This document shows, piece by piece, positions 1 through 29,649 of a stretch of 64,000 bases of DNA; the stretch's first letter is position 1; each line of letters starts with the position of its first letter. Below the pieces are notes generated by a model. It was not told the origin of the DNA, searched no databases, and worked only from the letters and a program-made list of their open reading frames with translations. The position numbers were made by a program, and so were the translations under genes. The stretch is taken from NCBI RefSeq assembly GCF_026213295.1, contig NC_079419.1, positions 18,386,061 through 18,450,060 on the forward strand, read 5' to 3'. This DNA comes from Gadus chalcogrammus. Taxonomy: Eukaryota > Chordata > Actinopteri > Gadiformes > Gadidae.

Positions 1-1209
1 GCATGATTAAATGGTCACACCCACATACAACCCTAAATAAATACATGTCAAATGTCAAATGTCGACCCCTTTCTTTCATACATTTTATCTTTTTTTTATT
101 CATTTTGGGAGCCAATCAGAGCCCGGACGCACCTATGGGCAGGCCTTAAAGGCCTCAAATCCAAATGCACATTGAAGTGAGCGGGCTCTCCGGTTCCACT
201 GGCCTCCCGTGTGTCTTGACTAATTCAAGGAGACGAGGCGTATCCGTTACTGAGACACATGAGCGATACCGGAGAGCCGGGAGCTGCGTCTACTGTTCTG
301 CCACAACCGGCCACACATTGTCAGCCTCTTGCTCACCAACACCTGGCGGGCTCCAAAAGTGTTGCTTCTGTCCACGTATGGATGGAAGTCAAAGGCTGAT
401 AAGCACTTGTTTCTCGGTATAACCTTCCAGCTGCCGACTTCCACCCTCTGTCTCTCCCTCTTTTCAAAGATATGGTCATTCCTGCCTCCAGGCGCAGGAA
501 AGAGAGTGAGTCACATTTAGCAGATGCCACTCGCCAGATTTGAAGGTGCAATATTATACGGCTTATTGGTATTTGTGGTGTGCCCTGTCTTTCAGAGTAT
601 GTTGTTGTCTCCCCGCGTCCTCTGAACGTGTCTTTAATCTTCAAGCGGGTCTATCTGTTTACCTGTCAACCAGTCAGTGACAGGTGCACATTGCAATGAC
701 TTTACGTCTGTTTCCATTCCCTCTCTGGAAACGATTTTATGGCAAAGAATTGAGTTTCCTACGGTGTCTGCTGCGATTAACGTCTTCCTTACCCTGTCAA
801 ACGCTGTTTACCTACACATACCAGGAGTTATCTTCAGAAAAAGGAAGTCTAGCTGAGATGACAAATTGGTGGATCACCATCAGTCGTAGGCCCCACTTCA
901 TGGAGTAGCAGAAAATATATATTTACCAATGGTAAGTGTCTACTTCCAACCTGACATTGCCAATATTATGCAGCAATGTGCCTGTGTAAAATAACAAAGG
1001 CTTCAGAAAAACATGTGTTCCCAGAGGCATAATCCACCATCAAAACACCTCGCCCTGTGGCCCGTTAGCACGGCGAGGAACTGACGCATCGCGAGCATGT
1101 GTGTGCGCTTTAGTACATCTGTCCGTCCGCCCGCTCGTCTCCTCCAAAACGCCTTTTACTGTCAAATCACTAGCATATGTGAGTCACTGTATAAGTGCTG
1201 TGGGGCTGC

Positions 1210-1213
<4 letters not shown>

Positions 1214-1303
<90 letters not shown>
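1214..1303. repeat. (TG)n microsatellite
   Basis: Uninterrupted TG dinucleotide array of about 90 bp. The Cys-Val and Thr-His frames across it are artefacts of the repeat. Confidence 0.98.
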
Positions 1304-1304
<1 letters not shown>

Positions 1305-2139
1305 CGGTGGTCTGGTTTCCGTCAGTGCCCCTGTGAAGTGGTCCGGGGGGATCCAGCATAGGGTGAATGGGGGGAAACGTCTGGTGTTCAATCCCAACCA
1401 CAGAGGAAGCCTTGGATGAACCAAATGCAGAACATGCCTTTTTCACTCCGCCAACGACACTGACTAGCGGGGGTTACTGGACAGCATAAAATTCAAACTA
1501 CACCGTTTTAGCCTCTTGTTGTCATGGAAATAGGCAGGGTATCTAATGCACACGTTTCCGGGAGGGAGTGCATATTCTTCATGGTAATGATGAGGAGATT
1601 CGTTCCCTGTAGCGCCACACTAATACTTGCTTGGCTTTTCTGGTTTGGCAGCCGTTTATACATAAATGGTTCTGGAAGAGGACCAGCGTGTTGCAGGCTA
1701 CCGTTGCTTGGTCAGCAACATTTTAAATATAGTAAAGTGTAATGTAGGGGTGCACATTAAAGTCCATTATCAACTGGTTCTTGCAGGCAACTCGGGGGTC
1801 AGGTAACGCTGTGCATCGAGGTCTGTGTTCCGATGCGTTTGACCCCCTCATTATCAGTCCCACCTTGTGTCCTCGACTCATGCTGGAAGGCTGGTTGTGG
1901 ACCGTTGATCTCTGCACGCTCCTTGGATGTGCTTTGTTGTACTCGCCACAGCTCCAACACTCAATTAAAAAGAATAAATTGCCTTGCTTAGAGGAGCGCC
2001 GTATAGTTCATCATCACAGGGATTTGTATTTTATTCTATTTTGAGGTCTCCTCCTCTTTGCCACTTTCCTCATTTCTTACACCTTTTCTTGATTTTTTTC
2101 TCCCATCCTAAATCACCCTCTGGGATGACAACTTTGGCG

Positions 2140-2142
<3 letters not shown>

Positions 2143-2182
<40 letters not shown>
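2143..2182. repeat. (TC)n microsatellite
   Basis: About 40 bp of pure TC, followed by a C-rich pyrimidine tract to about 2190. Confidence 0.97.
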
Positions 2183-2184
<2 letters not shown>

Positions 2185-3231
2185 CCTCTATCTGCCTCTC
2201 ATTTCCTTCTCAGCATCTGCTTCTCCTGCTCCTCTCAAGTTTCTGTAGCCCCCTCCACCCTTAGAGCCAGACACCTGCCAAACCAGGCTACATGTCGAGG
2301 TGTGCCACCGCCACCGTGAGATGCTGCGACTCCTCTCTAATATGTGTGCTGCTCTCCCCGCCCACCAGACATCTTCAGACGGGGCCGTGAGGAGGAGGCA
2401 GCAGCACCACGACAACGAACCAGGAGCAGTTACAACACCGAGAGACAGGAGAACACGACAAGTTGAATGAAGAGACGCGCCTCTGCCACTTCCTGTTGAC
2501 GTTCTTCTGTCTGGTAAAGCGGTCTCCAGCCGTCAAATATCAAAGTGTCTAACCCCCCCCCCGAATTTGGTAATGCATTATCTGTGGTATATTTTGTACA
2601 TCTATCCCTATATAAACCTTTAGCCTCTCATTGCCTTCATCTTTGAACCTGCTTTCCTCTGCCCTGGTCGCCGTCACTCTGGTTCCTTACCTTCCCTCCT
2701 TCTTTTCCATCCTTCTTAACACCCTTGGTTCCGACACATCACCATCCACTGTCCTTGTATCCACCCCCCTCCCATTCCGGAGGGACGAACTCACCCTGTT
2801 AATCTATAGTCATATCCTCAAAGCAGTGAGTTCAGAGCGTCACCCTCTGTCGAATGAAGGCATTCCTACTGACTCAGAACAGGAGCAGTCAGTTCAGTCC
2901 AGTTTTCTTCTATTCCAGTCACTATTTATGTTTCCCTCCTACTGTCTGGGACATAAATTAACTGTAGCTGTGAGATTCGTTGCAACATTTGTCTATAAAT
3001 GATCTCTACCGTGAAACTAATTGGGGTATTAACAGTTTAAGGTCTGAGACAGCGACACAAATCCACAGATACTCAAAAGGGTGTCGTTGTCTAAACTGAT
3101 TACAAGATTACCGACTACGTGGTAAAATGTTCAGTCCACGATTTCCTTAGACCTTATAACCCACCAACATGTCATTATGAGTGAGTAAACTTACATGGTG
3201 GCAACCTCATCCTGCTAGCAGTTAACTGGCC

Positions 3232-3233
<2 letters not shown>

Positions 3234-3297
<64 letters not shown>

Positions 3298-3300
3298 CAC
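3234..3300. repeat. (AC)n microsatellite
   Basis: AC array of about 67 bp with a single GC interruption near 3291. It is the first of three arrays within 430 bp (see 3473-3509 and 3602-3661). Confidence 0.97.
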
Positions 3301-3470
3301 TGTCTGTGACTCAATGCTGAACCAAGACGTCCATCATCGACATATTGTTTATTGGGAAGCAGCTGCAGACACCGCCAGCTGTAGTCTCTTACTGCCAGCC
3401 TGCTGGGAGTCTGAGTGTATGTGTGTGTGCATACCCAGACATGTGTCAATTCACAGATGTGTGTCTGTTG

Positions 3471-3472
<2 letters not shown>

Positions 3473-3509
<37 letters not shown>
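3473..3509. repeat. (TG)n microsatellite
   Basis: TG array of about 37 bp, opposite in strand sense to the AC array 170 bp upstream, so transcripts across both could pair. Confidence 0.95.
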
Positions 3510-3512
<3 letters not shown>

Positions 3513-3599
3513 ATATATTTGCAAATGGGTCTACCCTCAGTCAGCATATATTAGCCCATCCATGTTTGCGAGATTTACAGCATCAAATGTGGACTCCCT

Positions 3600-3601
<2 letters not shown>

Positions 3602-3661
<60 letters not shown>
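3602..3661. repeat. (GT)n microsatellite
   Basis: GT array of about 60 bp with one A interruption near its end. Confidence 0.97.
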
Positions 3662-3662
<1 letters not shown>

Positions 3663-5134
3663 TCTTCCACCATAATTAGGGCAGAGAAGCCACACATGGG
3701 TCTCCCCTGACACTTCCCTTGGAAGATTTAAATATTCATGAAATTGTAAACGCTTTCATGAGCTCTGTAATTAGGGCTGGAAAGAAAATTAGAAAAAAGA
3801 GAAAGTGCTGGACATTTCTTACACATAAGTGACACGCCAATTGTGATAGAAGGCAAGACCACGCCGTTGTTTCAGTCAGAAAGGTTTGACTGCTTGGTTT
3901 TGATACAACAAGGTCTATAGACTTATAGACCTGGTTGATGATTTATGAATTTTAATGACATCTTATAATTATAAATGGTTTATGGGGTAAATGAGGTCGA
4001 TGGCCTGCCAACTCAAGGCAGGGTTTTAAATCAAGCTGCAAACAGAATAAACCCGCATTTCCATCACCTACGATGATTATAAAAAGGTATTTAAAGGTTA
4101 TTTAAAAAAAGAAATTCTTCAAAATTGGCATGACCTTACTGACAGCACCAATCGGCTCTTTAAGCAAGTAGATAAGTATTATTGTTATCACAATATTTAA
4201 GAGTTTATCAGACACTTGTATCCGAAAGTAACACCACACTAGGCTATCCTGCCCTTGTAGACAAACAATACAAATCACAGTGTTTAGAGAGAGAATATCT
4301 CCCCCTCTGATGAGCAGGCCTTACACAAAGGGCCCAGGAAGGCTGATGACCTAATGGAAGTTGGCCCGTTTCACGGGAAGAGGGATCCGTCAGAGAGGAG
4401 AGCAACCACAAGGGATAGAAGCCGTGGCATCACGGCACTGAGGGCGACCTGTGAGGGAGCTGGCGTGGTTAAAAGGCAGGAGGTGATTCACTTGGGCCCA
4501 GACGCCAACACGTGACTCTGACCAGACACAATATAGAGGCAGGGCCAGAACACCATTGTCCATCGGGAAGTAAAACTTAATGACACCAAACGAAGGGCGG
4601 TTGGTGCAAAAAAAAAAAAAAGGGGGCCACTATGTTAACTTTTGTTAACATTTACCACGTGCCATTAGTGTACCAATTTGGGTAAATTAAAAATGTGCAC
4701 ATATGTTGACCAGCCCCCCGTTTGGACAGTTGTTACTGCGTGTAAAAAAAACACGCACACACACGCACACACGCACACATCCCATCGTATCAAATCAGAC
4801 ACAAGTCCAAACGGGACTCCTCAGACACTGTAGTCATCTATATGTAGATTAGTACAGCAGCTCAGCGCTTGCTCGGCACTGATGGAGAGAGAGAAAAAAA
4901 AAGTACCACAAAAAGCCCCAAAGGAAAGCAGTGAACTCCCCTATCAGATGAGACGTGAGATAATGGAAGCAGAGAGGAGGTGGCGAAACCAAACAGCCAG
5001 TGACATCATAGTGGCCCGGTCAAACGAGATAAGACTGCAGGATGAGATGGGTTGAGTGGAGTTGAAGCTGTGAACTTCTACACAACCGTTTCTACACATT
5101 CCTTAAAACTGTGCATAGCTTCCTGTCATACACA

Positions 5135-5140
<6 letters not shown>

Positions 5141-5182
<42 letters not shown>
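5141..5182. repeat. (TG)n microsatellite
   Basis: TG array of about 42 bp. A shorter, interrupted ACAC/AGAC tract follows at about 5490-5540. Confidence 0.96.
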
Positions 5183-5186
<4 letters not shown>

Positions 5187-7883
5187 TCCTTTCCCCTTGA
5201 CATACTGATGCATATCACAGGGTAAGTGTAATTCTCCAGGCCTGTCTGAGGAGTGGACTGTAGCTAAAGGAGTAGTGAGAGCTGTGAGCATAGTTGCATA
5301 TAGCCTGTAAATACGTGACATTCAGGATTTCCTCCTACCCAATCAATAGATCCTCAGGATGGGGGGGGAAATTGCTGCCAATTTCCTGTAAAGTGCACGA
5401 TTGCTTTAGGTGGCCCTTCATTGTATTGTGCTGTGTGAGGCAGAACAGCGTTCCAGCTGCAGTCACATGCTGGGACCAACATGCATGCGCACACACACAG
5501 ACACACACACACAAACACAGACACACAGACACAGACACCGACTTAAGCATCGGTCATTTCCAAGATGAGCGCAGTACTTTGCCGTCTCCTTCCTAGTCCT
5601 TCCTAGACGTCACCTCAACCCATTTACTTTAAGACTGCACAGCACAGCATGTGTGAACGTGTGCTGTTGCTCATGCGTCGGCTCTTCTTTGAGTTTAGTT
5701 CTGTAGTGTAGTGGTCCATCATCATTTCACTGGAGGCTGCCAAGTGAAGTGCCTGGGTTCTGGTGCTATCTACATCATGATCTTCACACATTGACACGAG
5801 CCTCCAGGCAGCGACGCGTACCACTGCTTATCATGCGCATAAGGAGCTAAGGCAGAGTAATCAGCCAGGGCAGTTCCTTCAGCAGCAGGACTATAACATG
5901 TTCCCCAGTGCATAACATGTGCTGATCATTATCCTGTATTTTGTTTGGTATGTAGGCTGTGTCATCTATGAGTGAGGAAATGTGCATAGAGCCTTAACAG
6001 GCCCTCTACAGGTAAGACTATATTAACTTGCCTTCGGAAATGTAAGAACATTACTTTTCTGATAGGATTTGAGAGAGTGGTGTGAAGAAAGAATGTACCA
6101 ACATGCACATGACTGTATTAATTGCATGAGATCTTCCTTCTACCACAACCATTGAACTTTGTTTGCTGAACTGGCGAACAAGAGGCTTCTAGGAGACGTG
6201 TGCTGCCTGCCCCTCTACGGGCCTCGGAGGGTTGAGGTTCACCTCGTGAGAAAACCAACACTGCAAGTTCAAAACTACACCTTTCTGTCTAGACAAAAGA
6301 TGTCGGACACCACAAACACAGCTGGGGAAGTTAAGAGAGGAAATGAGGTAGTGTGGGCTGATAGGAAGTTGCTAGCGCAGGCTACGATGCAGCGGGGAAC
6401 GACGCAGCCACGTTGCTATGGTGACCCCAGGCAAACTGTTAAAGATAATATACACATTTTGAGCCAGACACGACAAAACACTGCTTTGGGGAATTTGAAA
6501 TGATAGCAGACGCTGATATCCTGTCGTACTTTGGTGAACCCAGAAGGTAGCTGTCAGAATAATCTCAGAACCACCCAAACCTTTTCCTCATCATCCCCAT
6601 GAACGGCTTAATAATAACACTGGTATAGTACTTTTTTAAGATTGTAAACACGGTCATCTTTGGCTAGCTCTTGAGCTGGACAAGCAGACCGAACTTTCAT
6701 TAGCTTGGATAACACCTGACACAAGCATCAGTGTGTCACCAGAACAGCTATTTACACAATCCCATCCGACTCATAACTATTCCAAACAAGGTTTGGTGGG
6801 GCCGGGAGCGGAGGGCCGCGGGGTGGGTGGGGAGGCCACAGGGAGGGAGGGGTGGATGGGAGTGGGTTCTTGAAACGATTGAGAAGGAGTTTCTGCCAGC
6901 AACTGAAGTGACTCAGATCACGGTGACGAGGGAGAGAGGGACAGCCTAAGTGGAGGGAGAGAGAGAGAGAGTGAGCAAGAGTTGTGTGCAAGACCGCGAG
7001 AGAAGAGAATTGGAGGGCCGACCGCACACACATCATGAGTGTGTGAGTGTGTGAGGAAGAAAGTTGCCTACAGGCTGATAGACGGAGAGAACAGATGAGA
7101 TAGTGCAGGTAGGGATGTGAAATCGAACAGGAGGGAGGATAGATTGTAAGGGATGTGAGTGATTCAAACGACGAAACTCTATGAACCACAGACTGGGACA
7201 GACAGCGAGACAGTGACAGGCAGACTGACACACTGTGGCGGAGAGAATGACAAGAGACATTGAAGGACAAATAAGAGAGACGGGAGAGGCGTGTAAGAGA
7301 GAAACAGGGGAAAAAAAGAGTCTGGAGAGGCGGCTAGATGGAGAAAGAGACAGAGACAGAGAGGGGCAGAGATCGAGTTCTCTAGTGAGGGGCTAGGCAA
7401 ATCCTGCAGACAGATGAATGGCCATCTATTCCTTTTCACTCATCTTCTTCTTACTCTCTGTCCTCTAACCGTACAACCCTGTCCTCTCCATCTCTTCAGA
7501 GCTGCTTCAGACCCTCTAGCCCCTGACGGGGCACCTATCACGAGCCCCCCCCCCCCCCCCTCATCAGAAACACACACACACACACTCTGTAATTGTCACA
7601 ATGAAAATGGGGCGGGGTGACCTACATTAAGTGACACCTGGTCTCTTTTAGGGACCAAGCTCACCTTTCCCCTATATGGTGAAGGCATAGACTGTTATAA
7701 CGGTCTGTTTTTAGTGGCATGGTTTCAGTAATTTGTGGATATATCTGTTCATTCAGTGGTACTACTGGCTCATTTCCACACCACCTAATGATAGGCCGCA
7801 ATAACAAACCAAATGAGCAGCGCAGGATTAGCTCTATAAATTAACTCTATTGGCATACTGACCATCATTACAAATACAAGACT

Positions 7884-8043
<160 letters not shown>

Positions 8044-8316
8044 GGCTGACGAGGCAACATAGACGTCGTTTAATGTTGTTTGTTCCCTATATCGTTTTTC
8101 ATCTCATTTCCCCATACCATCTCTAAAAATCTCAGAAGAGCCAGATAGTAAATCCACTTCCGTACATACAAATCATAGATTGATATGTGATAATAGTCGT
8201 AGACTTTTGCAAAATAATTAAAAGTATAAATAATGCATTAATACAACTCAGTGACACGCATCATCGGAATATCTCCCATGAATAAACATGTCTACTGGCG
8301 CCTGCTCTCTCTCCCC

Positions 8317-8318
<2 letters not shown>

Positions 8319-8408
<90 letters not shown>
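8319..8408. repeat. (CA)n microsatellite
   Basis: Pure CA array of about 90 bp. Confidence 0.98.
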
Positions 8409-8411
<3 letters not shown>

Positions 8412-8685
8412 GAGCAATGAGCATGGTAGGTTATAAAGCAAAAAAGGCATACGGTTTTACCCAAGAAACAGAAAAGGCTATTTATCTTAAGCAGATAAAC
8501 AAAATTCTTATTTTGTAGTCTTTTAAGCCATCCGGGTTGTCTAATATATTGTCATATCAACTTCCAGGGTTAGGGTGAGTCCATTAATGCATAATAGGTC
8601 ACAGGTGAATATAGGTTATTAATAATACCCTGGTGGTATATTTTGAACCCACAGCCGTTCGCAGACGATAGAAAGCATAGGTTAT

Positions 8686-8819
<134 letters not shown>

Positions 8820-9049
8820 CGTCGGGGACCTCAACTTGCGATGAGCGATAACCCTCCTACACGCTCTTTAAAGTCAGTTCGTCTTGGCAAAAAAAAACGT
8901 GGTTTCGGTTCCAATGGCGACAATGTCATCGGTACAGTGTTAAAACATGTCTATTTAAAAAAAAATGACACACAAGTCTAAACAACGTAGCGGAATGACT
9001 ACCGCGGTGGTTTCTTTGTTGCAGTTTGAGTAGCTGGGCGCACACAGGC

Positions 9050-9240
9050 GGCAGTCAGCGAGCAGGGACCCGCCGCCGCGTGTCCATTCACCCGGCGGAG
9101 ACGCCGCTGATTGGCTGAGCCCACCACAACACGGTGGAGCTCTGATGCTATTGGTCGCTCGGGCGGAGCGGCCGCTGATTGGCAGATCCCATCACAACAC
9201 GGCGTAACTCTGATTCCATTGGTCGCTCAGGATTAGTCTT
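9050..9240. promoter_or_regulatory. Orphan GC-rich promoter-like block, duplicated CCAAT boxes
   Basis: The block is rich in GC and CpG, unlike its AT-rich surroundings. It contains two diverged copies of a ~65-bp unit, at about 9104-9168 and 9169-9233. Each carries an ATTGG near its start (GCTGATTGGC) and another near its end (ATTGGTCGCTC), giving four inverted CCAAT boxes (NF-Y type). Multiple spaced CCAAT boxes with CpG richness are typical of TATA-less vertebrate promoters. No gene in the window obviously starts here; slc25a36 ends about 4.8 kb to the right. It could serve an unrecognised transcript or a gene outside the window to the left. Confidence 0.5.
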
Positions 9241-10257
9241 GTGCTCTGGTTCTCTGTCCTAGTACCCGGGCCGTTAGAGCGTGCATAGTTATTTATGTAC
9301 ATTTTGTGATTTATGATGATGTGTTAAAAACTTCCCAAAACAAATCTTAACTGGATAATGGAATACAGTCAATAGTAGAGCATGATTCTGTATAGCAGCA
9401 TGTACAGTATAGCCTGCTATTGACAGTATATCAATTGCATATATAGGCCTATAGGACAGAAATATTCCTTCAGCATCCATTTATCTACATCCATGTAGGC
9501 TAATACTTCTGTATTTGTTCAATTCATGATTTTACATGTACGCTTATGCCGTTTAGACACAAGAAGAAGTAAGACTGTACAAGGAGGGGCTATGTTTTAG
9601 AACGTGTTTAAGCCTTGTAAAACGTTTGGATAAATGAAAAGGCTATTCGCCTACCTATTTGTGTGCACACTCTGTATGGAACTCAGCGGCAAAACAATCT
9701 GAAAGGTTTGTAAGAGGATATCGGAAAATTTTATTAGATTAGGTTTTATCTGGCTCCCTCTAGTGAAACTAAAGCTGAAGTGCACGAATGGGAAATGGAT
9801 AGCTCAGTCGGATGTCTCGGGCGGTTTCCTGTCTAGGTAGCTATTTATTCTGTGACCTCTGCACGCACCACTGGGTTCGCGCAGAGGATATCTGACTTGT
9901 GCATCTTGGCGTCAGATCGCAGTGGCCTAGTCTGTTTTGGAAGTAAAGGTAGAAGGAATGGTATTAGTAGTACTTGTGTTTTGGTCCTTGTTTAATAATA
10001 AATGGTGAAAGTATTTCTCATTATGGGGGGACTTTGGGTTGTTTGAAACAGCCACAGCGTTAATCCTGTGAGACGTGGCAAAACAAAGTTTTGATCAGCC
10101 TAGGTAACGATATATCAATATTTATTTAGGATTTTACTTTTGTGCAAAATAAACTGCAAAGAACTCGACCCGCGTGTATCACAATGACGTCTCATATTGA
10201 TCATGGAAGAACAATCCTATTGTTGTAGGCCTATATTATAGTATACATTGCATGTAT
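9241..10257. other. Intergenic, no feature seen
   Basis: AT-rich unique-looking sequence with no convincing exon. One isolated match to a tRNA A-box occurs at about 9800 (TAGCTCAGTCGG), but no B-box at the right distance, so no tRNA is called. Confidence 0.5.
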
Positions 10258-10760
10258 TTAACTGACGCTTTTATCCAAAGCGACTTACAATAAGTGCATT
10301 CTACCATGAATATGCATACCATAATGTGCAAGAACCTTGCCAGTTATAAAGAGGTGCAGCAGTCTAGACGCAAGAAGCAGAACCTGGAGTAATGCGTGCT
10401 TGGCCTGAACAGAACCCTGAGGGACCCCAGTAGTAAGACCCCAATGTTCAGACACCGCTTTTTTCCAGATGACCCTGTAAGTGCGATCCTGGAGGTACGA
10501 TATGACCGGGTGAGTGCAGACCCTGATCCGCCCTGTCTGGGAGGGTCGCTGTGGAGGTAATCTGGTGGTTCACTGTACGGCCGTCTGCTGAACGGTCCAG
10601 CAGCCTTACGACGGCGACAAGGGAGGTGGTTCTAGTGGTGACAAGTTTCTCTCCGAGTGTTTTGGAAATAATTGGTAGAAGAGAGACAGGACTGTAATTC
10701 TTTACAGCGAGAGGTTTGTTTAAATGAGGGGGTTGAGTGTTTGGAAAATAACCAGCTGCC
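10258..10760 (-). mobile_element. Decayed L2-like LINE fragment (RT remnant plus 3' tail)
   Basis: On the minus strand, 10448-10762 translates to a decayed reverse transcriptase with the motif NYSPVSLLPIISKTL (the NYRPISLLP block of L2/CR1-group LINEs), followed by LLDRSADGRTVNHQI, which resembles LDLSAAFDTVNHQIL. Downstream on the same strand, 10258-10310 holds the tail GTCGCTTTGGATAAAAGCGT, widely shared by teleost L2-type LINEs and the SINEs that use them. Order and orientation fit one 5'-truncated, internally shortened element. The frame is broken and no function is expected. Confidence 0.7.
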
Positions 10761-10799
10761 AAAGAGGTCTTAATTAGACAGAGGGAGGAGGGTCGGGAA

Positions 10800-11069
10800 C
10801 AATAGGATGAAGGTTAGAGGGGCACAGGTCGAGAGGGCAGCTGGTTGGGAGGTGGGAGGTGACCAAGTATCTCACCCCATGGAATAGTATGTTACAGCAG
10901 GCGGGTGGAGAAATTAGTGTATATCAAATAGTTTTGTCTGGGTCGAAGAAGGTTGTTTGAACTTTAGATTAAAAAGAAACCTTTAAGCTGCAGATCAGGG
11001 GGCACCGAAAGAAGAGAGAAGAGAGTACATGCATAGTGTTGTGCCTTCAAATCAAACAACACAAACATC
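10800..11069. other. Spacer between LINE remnant and slc25a36 3' end
   Basis: Purine-rich, G-rich sequence that may belong to the flanking LINE remnant. No gene seen. Confidence 0.4.
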
Positions 11070-12562
11070 TCAGCTGCAAATAGTTTTATTGACCTTTTAT
11101 CCAAAAATCAAAAACAACAATGGAGCCGTCATAAAACGTTTGTTTTGCTAGATAATGCACCACGGACATGTCTGTAGAATTGTAGTATTGGCATAAATAC
11201 AGTTAAATCATACAAAACAAAATGTCAAAATAGTTCATTTTGAAAGTGTTCACTTGAGCACTTGCATAGCACAGGCTGTCTTTGTCACATTTTGGTAATT
11301 CCACATCAGGCGTTGATGCTTTGAAGGTAAATTGGCGAATGTTTCCACAACCTCAAATTGATCAATCTCATGGAAGTCTAGCTTACTGGAATTTTACTCA
11401 CACCATCATTTGAGAATATAGCCTAGGGCTCATTCAGCTGGGACGGAAGGTGTGATTGTACCATTAAAACTCTATAGAGGGCTCCGTTTGGGACATTTCT
11501 AGACTATTACACAAGGCAAAGTTACATTTAAATCAATATGAGGTCTTTGAAAGCAGCATCACTGACTTATCCTTCAACATCAACCACAGAAAGGACTAAA
11601 TTATTCTGCTTAGGGGTAAGAAAACATCAACATACGACAAGGACGTTTAATCGAGAGTTAGTTATTCAAGGATCACTTTCTAAACACCACACTGTCTATA
11701 GAATGTAGAAACAGTGTCCAAAGTATCGTTCAAGGGGTTAAACCTAACCTTGCCTTGTCTACAAAAGGAAAATAGGTCAATACAGTAATGAGCATCACCC
11801 AGACCCCTGGGAGTGAACGAGTCCAAGATATATCGATATCAGATGTCAATCGATTTAAAGAATTAATGGAAAACTTGCAAAGAAGATGTTTTCTTTTATA
11901 TTTACCTAGGGACCAATAAGTGACCAATTCCTGACTTCTAGCACGGCAGGTAGCATTGTGCGATACAGTAAAGCCGACGCACAGAGAAAACGTGTGCATC
12001 TTTGACAAAAAAAATAAACCAAAATAAAAAACACAAACACCGTGTTGCAAGAAGGTTAATCTGCAAACCATGTATCCACCTAAACCAGCTGGGGGGTTTA
12101 GTGGATCCAAAGCCAGATGTGGAAAAGAAAATGTGATGCACAGATATGTAGGCCAATAATACACACGCACACACACACACACACACATACACACAAATGA
12201 ATATCCTACACAAGTGTGGAATACTCTGAACTGTACAATATATATATTATATCAGAAATGTTGAGCAAAATACCTTTTCAATATACATGAATACCGGTTT
12301 TTGTGGTTTTCTTCACAATGTACAAGGTTCAAATTTGTCACACAGTAAAATGCTAAGCACAAGCCCTCAAAGGCCACGAAAGTGCATAATATAACACCAG
12401 GTGGGAAGCCACTGGAGGAAGAGACACAGCTAGACATGGGTGGAGCTGCTAATACTGTGGAGAAAGCCTTCACTCCAGACCTCGTGTATCACAACATGAA
12501 GGGAACCCAACAGGATGAATCTACTTCAGAATAAAAGTAATACACTTGATCCCAGTCAAACC

Positions 12563-12723
12563 ATGCACACTCGCTCACATACACTATGCACACTCGCTCA
12601 CATACACTATGCACACTCGCTCACATACACTATGCACACTCGCTCACATACACTATGCACACTCGCTCACATACACTATGCACACTCGCTCACATACACT
12701 ATGCACACTCGCTCACATACACT
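12563..12723. repeat. 23-bp minisatellite, seven copies
   Basis: Seven near-perfect tandem copies of a 23-bp unit that starts ATGCACACTCGC and ends CATACACT. It runs into ACAAACGTGTACAC variants (12729-12796) and then a long CA array. Because 23 is not a multiple of 3, all three frames stay open and give spurious MHTRSHTLC-type peptides. Confidence 0.95.
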
Positions 12724-12795
12724 ATGCACACAAACGTACACACACACAAACGTGTACACACGCACACACAAACGTGTACACACACACACAAACGT

Positions 12796-12929
<134 letters not shown>

Positions 12930-14033
12930 TATTTGGAAACAGGGACCCATGGCCACTCCTATGCTTGTAGTTCTTTTGACCAATATCTCTACTGACTAAC
13001 ACCCTGTATAAGGCACCCACATACTCAACACAGAAGACACAGCAGCTTCCACAGGACCAGCAAGCTTCAGTTATGTCCGTCTCCCCCCACCCGACCCCCG
13101 TGCAAACCATTTAGGTTCAATGAGATGGGGGCCGCGCGGTCGTCTAGTGAGCACCGTCTTCTTCCACACGGAGCGCGCAACCAGGTGCTACGCACATGCT
13201 TGTGTGGCTCACCCACACAACGGATAAAGCGTGAGCCTTGAGATTAAATGGACGATAACACTGGTTAGTGTCTGAGGCATCTTTTCAGGTGACGAGCGTA
13301 CTTTTTTGAGTTCTTACGTGGAGGAGGTATGTTCAGGTACAAACCCTAAGAGCCCGGGTGGAGGGCTGAATGTGGGAGCATCAGGGAATGCTTGGAGACA
13401 ATCTCTCTGTAGTGCCAGAAGCAGGGACCGTTTCTTTACCATCTGACGTCGCCTTGTTAATAAGCGTGTATATAGTAACGGCGAAAAACGTGCATGTTTT
13501 TTCCTTTACATTCTCCCAATCCCACTACTCCTGCATCCTCTGCCCTCATTTCTCAGGCTCAGTAGACTTATAAATGAATGAGGCCAGGGGAGATTTTTCA
13601 ACAGTTGAAAGGCCTCTTCACACTCGGAAGAGGCTGAAATGTTGTGAGTTAAAAACAAAACTTTCAAGAGATTTTTGCAAAATCCATGTAAACGTTTTGG
13701 TTTTCCAACATCGCCACCGTTGTGTAAAATCCAAGACTGTAACCAAGCATTCCCATTTCACATTATCATCTCTGTCACAAAGTAAAGACAACTGACTTAG
13801 TGCTCCTTCCATGGAAAGGAGGCTAAGAAGAGCCGTGTTGGACATTCCATACGCTGTTGGGAACACCATCTTCATCTTCCTCTTCCTCCTCCTCCACCAT
13901 CTTGTTCTTCTTTAACCAACTTTCCTTCTTTCTTTTTAAAAGACCTCTCAGCTTTCCTTTGTCTTCTACTTCTGGCCAGAGAACAGTTGTTGGCTACTTC
14001 CTGTGTCCGAGAGCCGCCAACTTGGGAAAGCAG

Positions 14034-29376
<15,343 letters not shown>

Positions 29377-29649
29377 TCTTTAGCATGCTCCGCGGGGTAA
29401 CAGCTAACCCGGGGGCCCTAGACCGAGTCCTGGCCGATGGAGACGATGTGCGCCCCTGGGTAGAAACAACAGACGTCGACGATGAATCCGAATCCAAATC
29501 TTCGCGGATGCGTCTCGGGTGTTTCAGATACAGGTACAGTGTGAAAGAAGCAGTATTATTCACAGGCCGACATGCCTCTTCTCTCGGGCTTCGAGCACAC
29601 ACCCCTCTGCTGCACCGCGGATCTATTTTCTTCGATACAAAGTCAAAAT

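Noticed and set aside
1097..1446. Cys-Val and Thr-His rich open frames over dinucleotide arrays (also at 8570-8815, 12515-13110, 23262-23478, 40522-40856, 48621-48989)
   Set aside because: They are translations of GT/CA repeats in every frame; no splice sites, motifs or non-repeat coding sequence support them.
9790..9900. tRNA gene suggested by TAGCTCAGTCGG
   Set aside because: No B-box at the right distance and no cloverleaf could be drawn.
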